Source: Thermoplasmata archaeon (lineage in GTDB: Archaea; Thermoplasmatota; Thermoplasmata; Thermoplasmatales; Thermoplasmataceae). Taken from it: 5,180 bases of DNA. Made by a program: the position numbers and the translations under genes. The notes under the pieces are model-generated. The model ran no database searches. It was given only the letters and a program-made list of their open reading frames with translations, and was not told where the DNA came from. The DNA is taken from positions 2,075 to 7,254 of the forward strand of contig JAKBGP010000100.1 in assembly GCA_021833045.1 (NCBI GenBank), written 5' to 3'. This document shows positions 4,759 through 5,180 of this stretch, in pieces; the first letter of the stretch is position 1; each line of letters begins with the position of its first letter.

Positions 4759-4973
4759 AGTCCCAGATCCTTCTTGACTTCTTCCATGGTGTGATATTTG
4801 CCTTCCTTGATCTCCTGCCGAGCTTTGGCTATTTCTCTCCTCGTTTCTTCGTCCAGTTCCATTGCATCTTCTATGAGATCCCAGATTACTTCTTCGTAAG
4901 TTTCTTTGTCATACACTTTACGCTTTGCAAGCTCTTTCTGTAGTTTCTCACTAACCTGTATTGTTGTAGGCAT
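4755..4973 (-). CDS. RelB-like RHH antitoxin
   Basis: This 72-residue antitoxin pairs with the overlapping RelE gene. Residues 2-8 (PTTIQVS) are the DNA-binding strand and 9-38 (KLQKELAKRK, then ETYEEVIWDLIEDAM) the two helices of an RHH domain, nearly the same plan as the antitoxin at 1625. The second half, from ELDEETRREIAKARQEI to KEGKYHTMEEVKKDLGL, is the classical RelB-type toxin-binding tail (A-x-x-E-x-x-x-G-K followed by a small final helix); the 1625 antitoxin has a shorter, different tail. The ATG at 4971-4973 follows a TATA-like ATATTATA by about 24 bases, so the message should be leaderless. Its TGA stop shares four bases with the toxin start. Cross-binding to the promoters at 68-107 and 1572-1616 is possible because the DNA-binding ends are alike. 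Confidence 0.9.
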   Translation of the reverse strand: MPTTIQVSEKLQKELAKRKVYDKETYEEVIWDLIEDAMELDEETRREIAKARQEIKEGKYHTMEEVKKDLGL

Positions 4974-4983
4974 TTGGAATCAC

Positions 4984-5011
4984 TATATCATACTATAATA
5001 TGCCATAGTAT
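4984..5011 (-). promoter_or_regulatory. Promoter and operator-like inverted repeat of the 4973 antitoxin operon
   Basis: Read on the minus strand, ATATTATA (complement of 4994-5001) is centred about 24 bases before the ATG. The inverted arms ATACTAT (4990-4996) and ATAGTAT (5005-5011) flank and partly cover it, so a bound dimer pair would block the box. TATATCATA (4984-4992), the complement of the TATGATATA in the 1625 promoter, lies between box and start in both operons. A second possible box, ATTTATA (complement of 5009-5015), is farther out (38 bases). Confidence 0.5.
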
Positions 5012-5063
5012 AAATGGTTTTGCCACAATATTATTGGAATTCCGGGGTATCTCCTGAGAATAC

Positions 5064-5180
5064 TTAGTATTCACTTAAAACAATAAGTAAATCCAGACCG
5101 GCCCATTCTCAATCATGTTCAGAGCTCAATCCAGTGAGGTTTTTTCCATCAGATGCAGCAATGGCAACAAACTCTCTCTG
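5064..5180 (-). pseudogene. Possible broken NifX/NifB-type (FeMo-cofactor-binding-like) protein, edge fragment
   Basis: Entering from the right edge on the minus strand, one frame reads FVAIAASDGKNLTGLSSEHD and then meets a TGA (5109-5111). It continues in the same frame as EWAGLDLLIVLSEY to a TAA at 5064-5066. The order A-I-A-A-S-D-G-K-x-L, S-E-H, and later L-I-V resembles the start of dinitrogenase iron-molybdenum cofactor domain proteins (usual form: VAVASDGK, then VSEHFGRA and FLIV). The F-G-R part is missing or damaged, so this is either a decayed copy or a chance likeness. The true start would be just outside the window. The plus strand is also open here (ATG 5115-5117 onward), but it shows no family pattern. 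Confidence 0.3.

Noticed and set aside
1..5180. Use of TGA as Trp throughout the genome
   Set aside because: TGA is the natural stop of both complete RelB-like antitoxins, and reading through them gives nonsense; intact genes here use TGG for Trp. Decay explains the internal TGA codons better.
1..5180. CRISPR array, tRNA or rRNA genes
   Set aside because: No regularly spaced repeats of 24-37 bases, no cloverleaf-like sequence and no rRNA-like stretch were seen on either strand.

Overview
The window looks like an archaeal accessory region, most likely from the Thermoplasmata (Thermoplasma/Ferroplasma/Cuniculiplasma-like). It is AT-rich. Several starts have an A/T-rich TATA-like box centred about 23-26 bases upstream, the layout of leaderless archaeal transcripts. 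The gene content is toxin-antitoxin (TA) modules plus transposon debris. Lineage is inferred from gene style only.

Layout. At the left edge (1-76, minus) is the first third of an antitoxin gene that runs out of the window, with an operator-like repeat array over its start. Next is a dead IS630-family element (about 130-1206, minus) whose transposase has an in-frame TGA and a C-terminal frameshift. A 470-base gap follows with no convincing gene but a strong 63-base imperfect hairpin (1304-1366). Then come an RHH antitoxin and RelE toxin pair (1625-2075, plus); a 173-residue protein joining an RHH DNA-binding domain to a PH/GRAM-like domain behind a symmetric operator-like promoter (2399-2986, plus); and a VapB-VapC pair (3207-3851, plus). 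After a degraded membrane-protein remnant (4020-4178, minus) there is a small cysteine/histidine-rich putative zinc protein (4216-4452, minus) and another antitoxin-RelE pair (4504-4973, minus). The right edge holds what may be the broken start of a NifX/NifB-like protein (5064-5180, minus).

How the genes fit together. Three complete TA modules and the edge of a fourth lie in 5.2 kb. The three RelB-like antitoxins share the same N-terminal pattern (TT-I/V-Q-I/V) and probably belong to one family. Two of their promoters share a TGTTACC-TAT-GGT half-palindrome and two share TATGATATA, suggesting related autoregulatory circuits with possible cross-talk. Both RelE toxins start at TTG inside the end of the antitoxin gene, consistent with translational coupling and antitoxin excess. 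Around the intact TA genes the other material is decayed, so this is probably a region of gene turnover in which TA modules are retained. The least familiar items are the RHH-PH fusion with its operator, the 1304-1366 hairpin and the zinc-binding small protein beside the last TA module.
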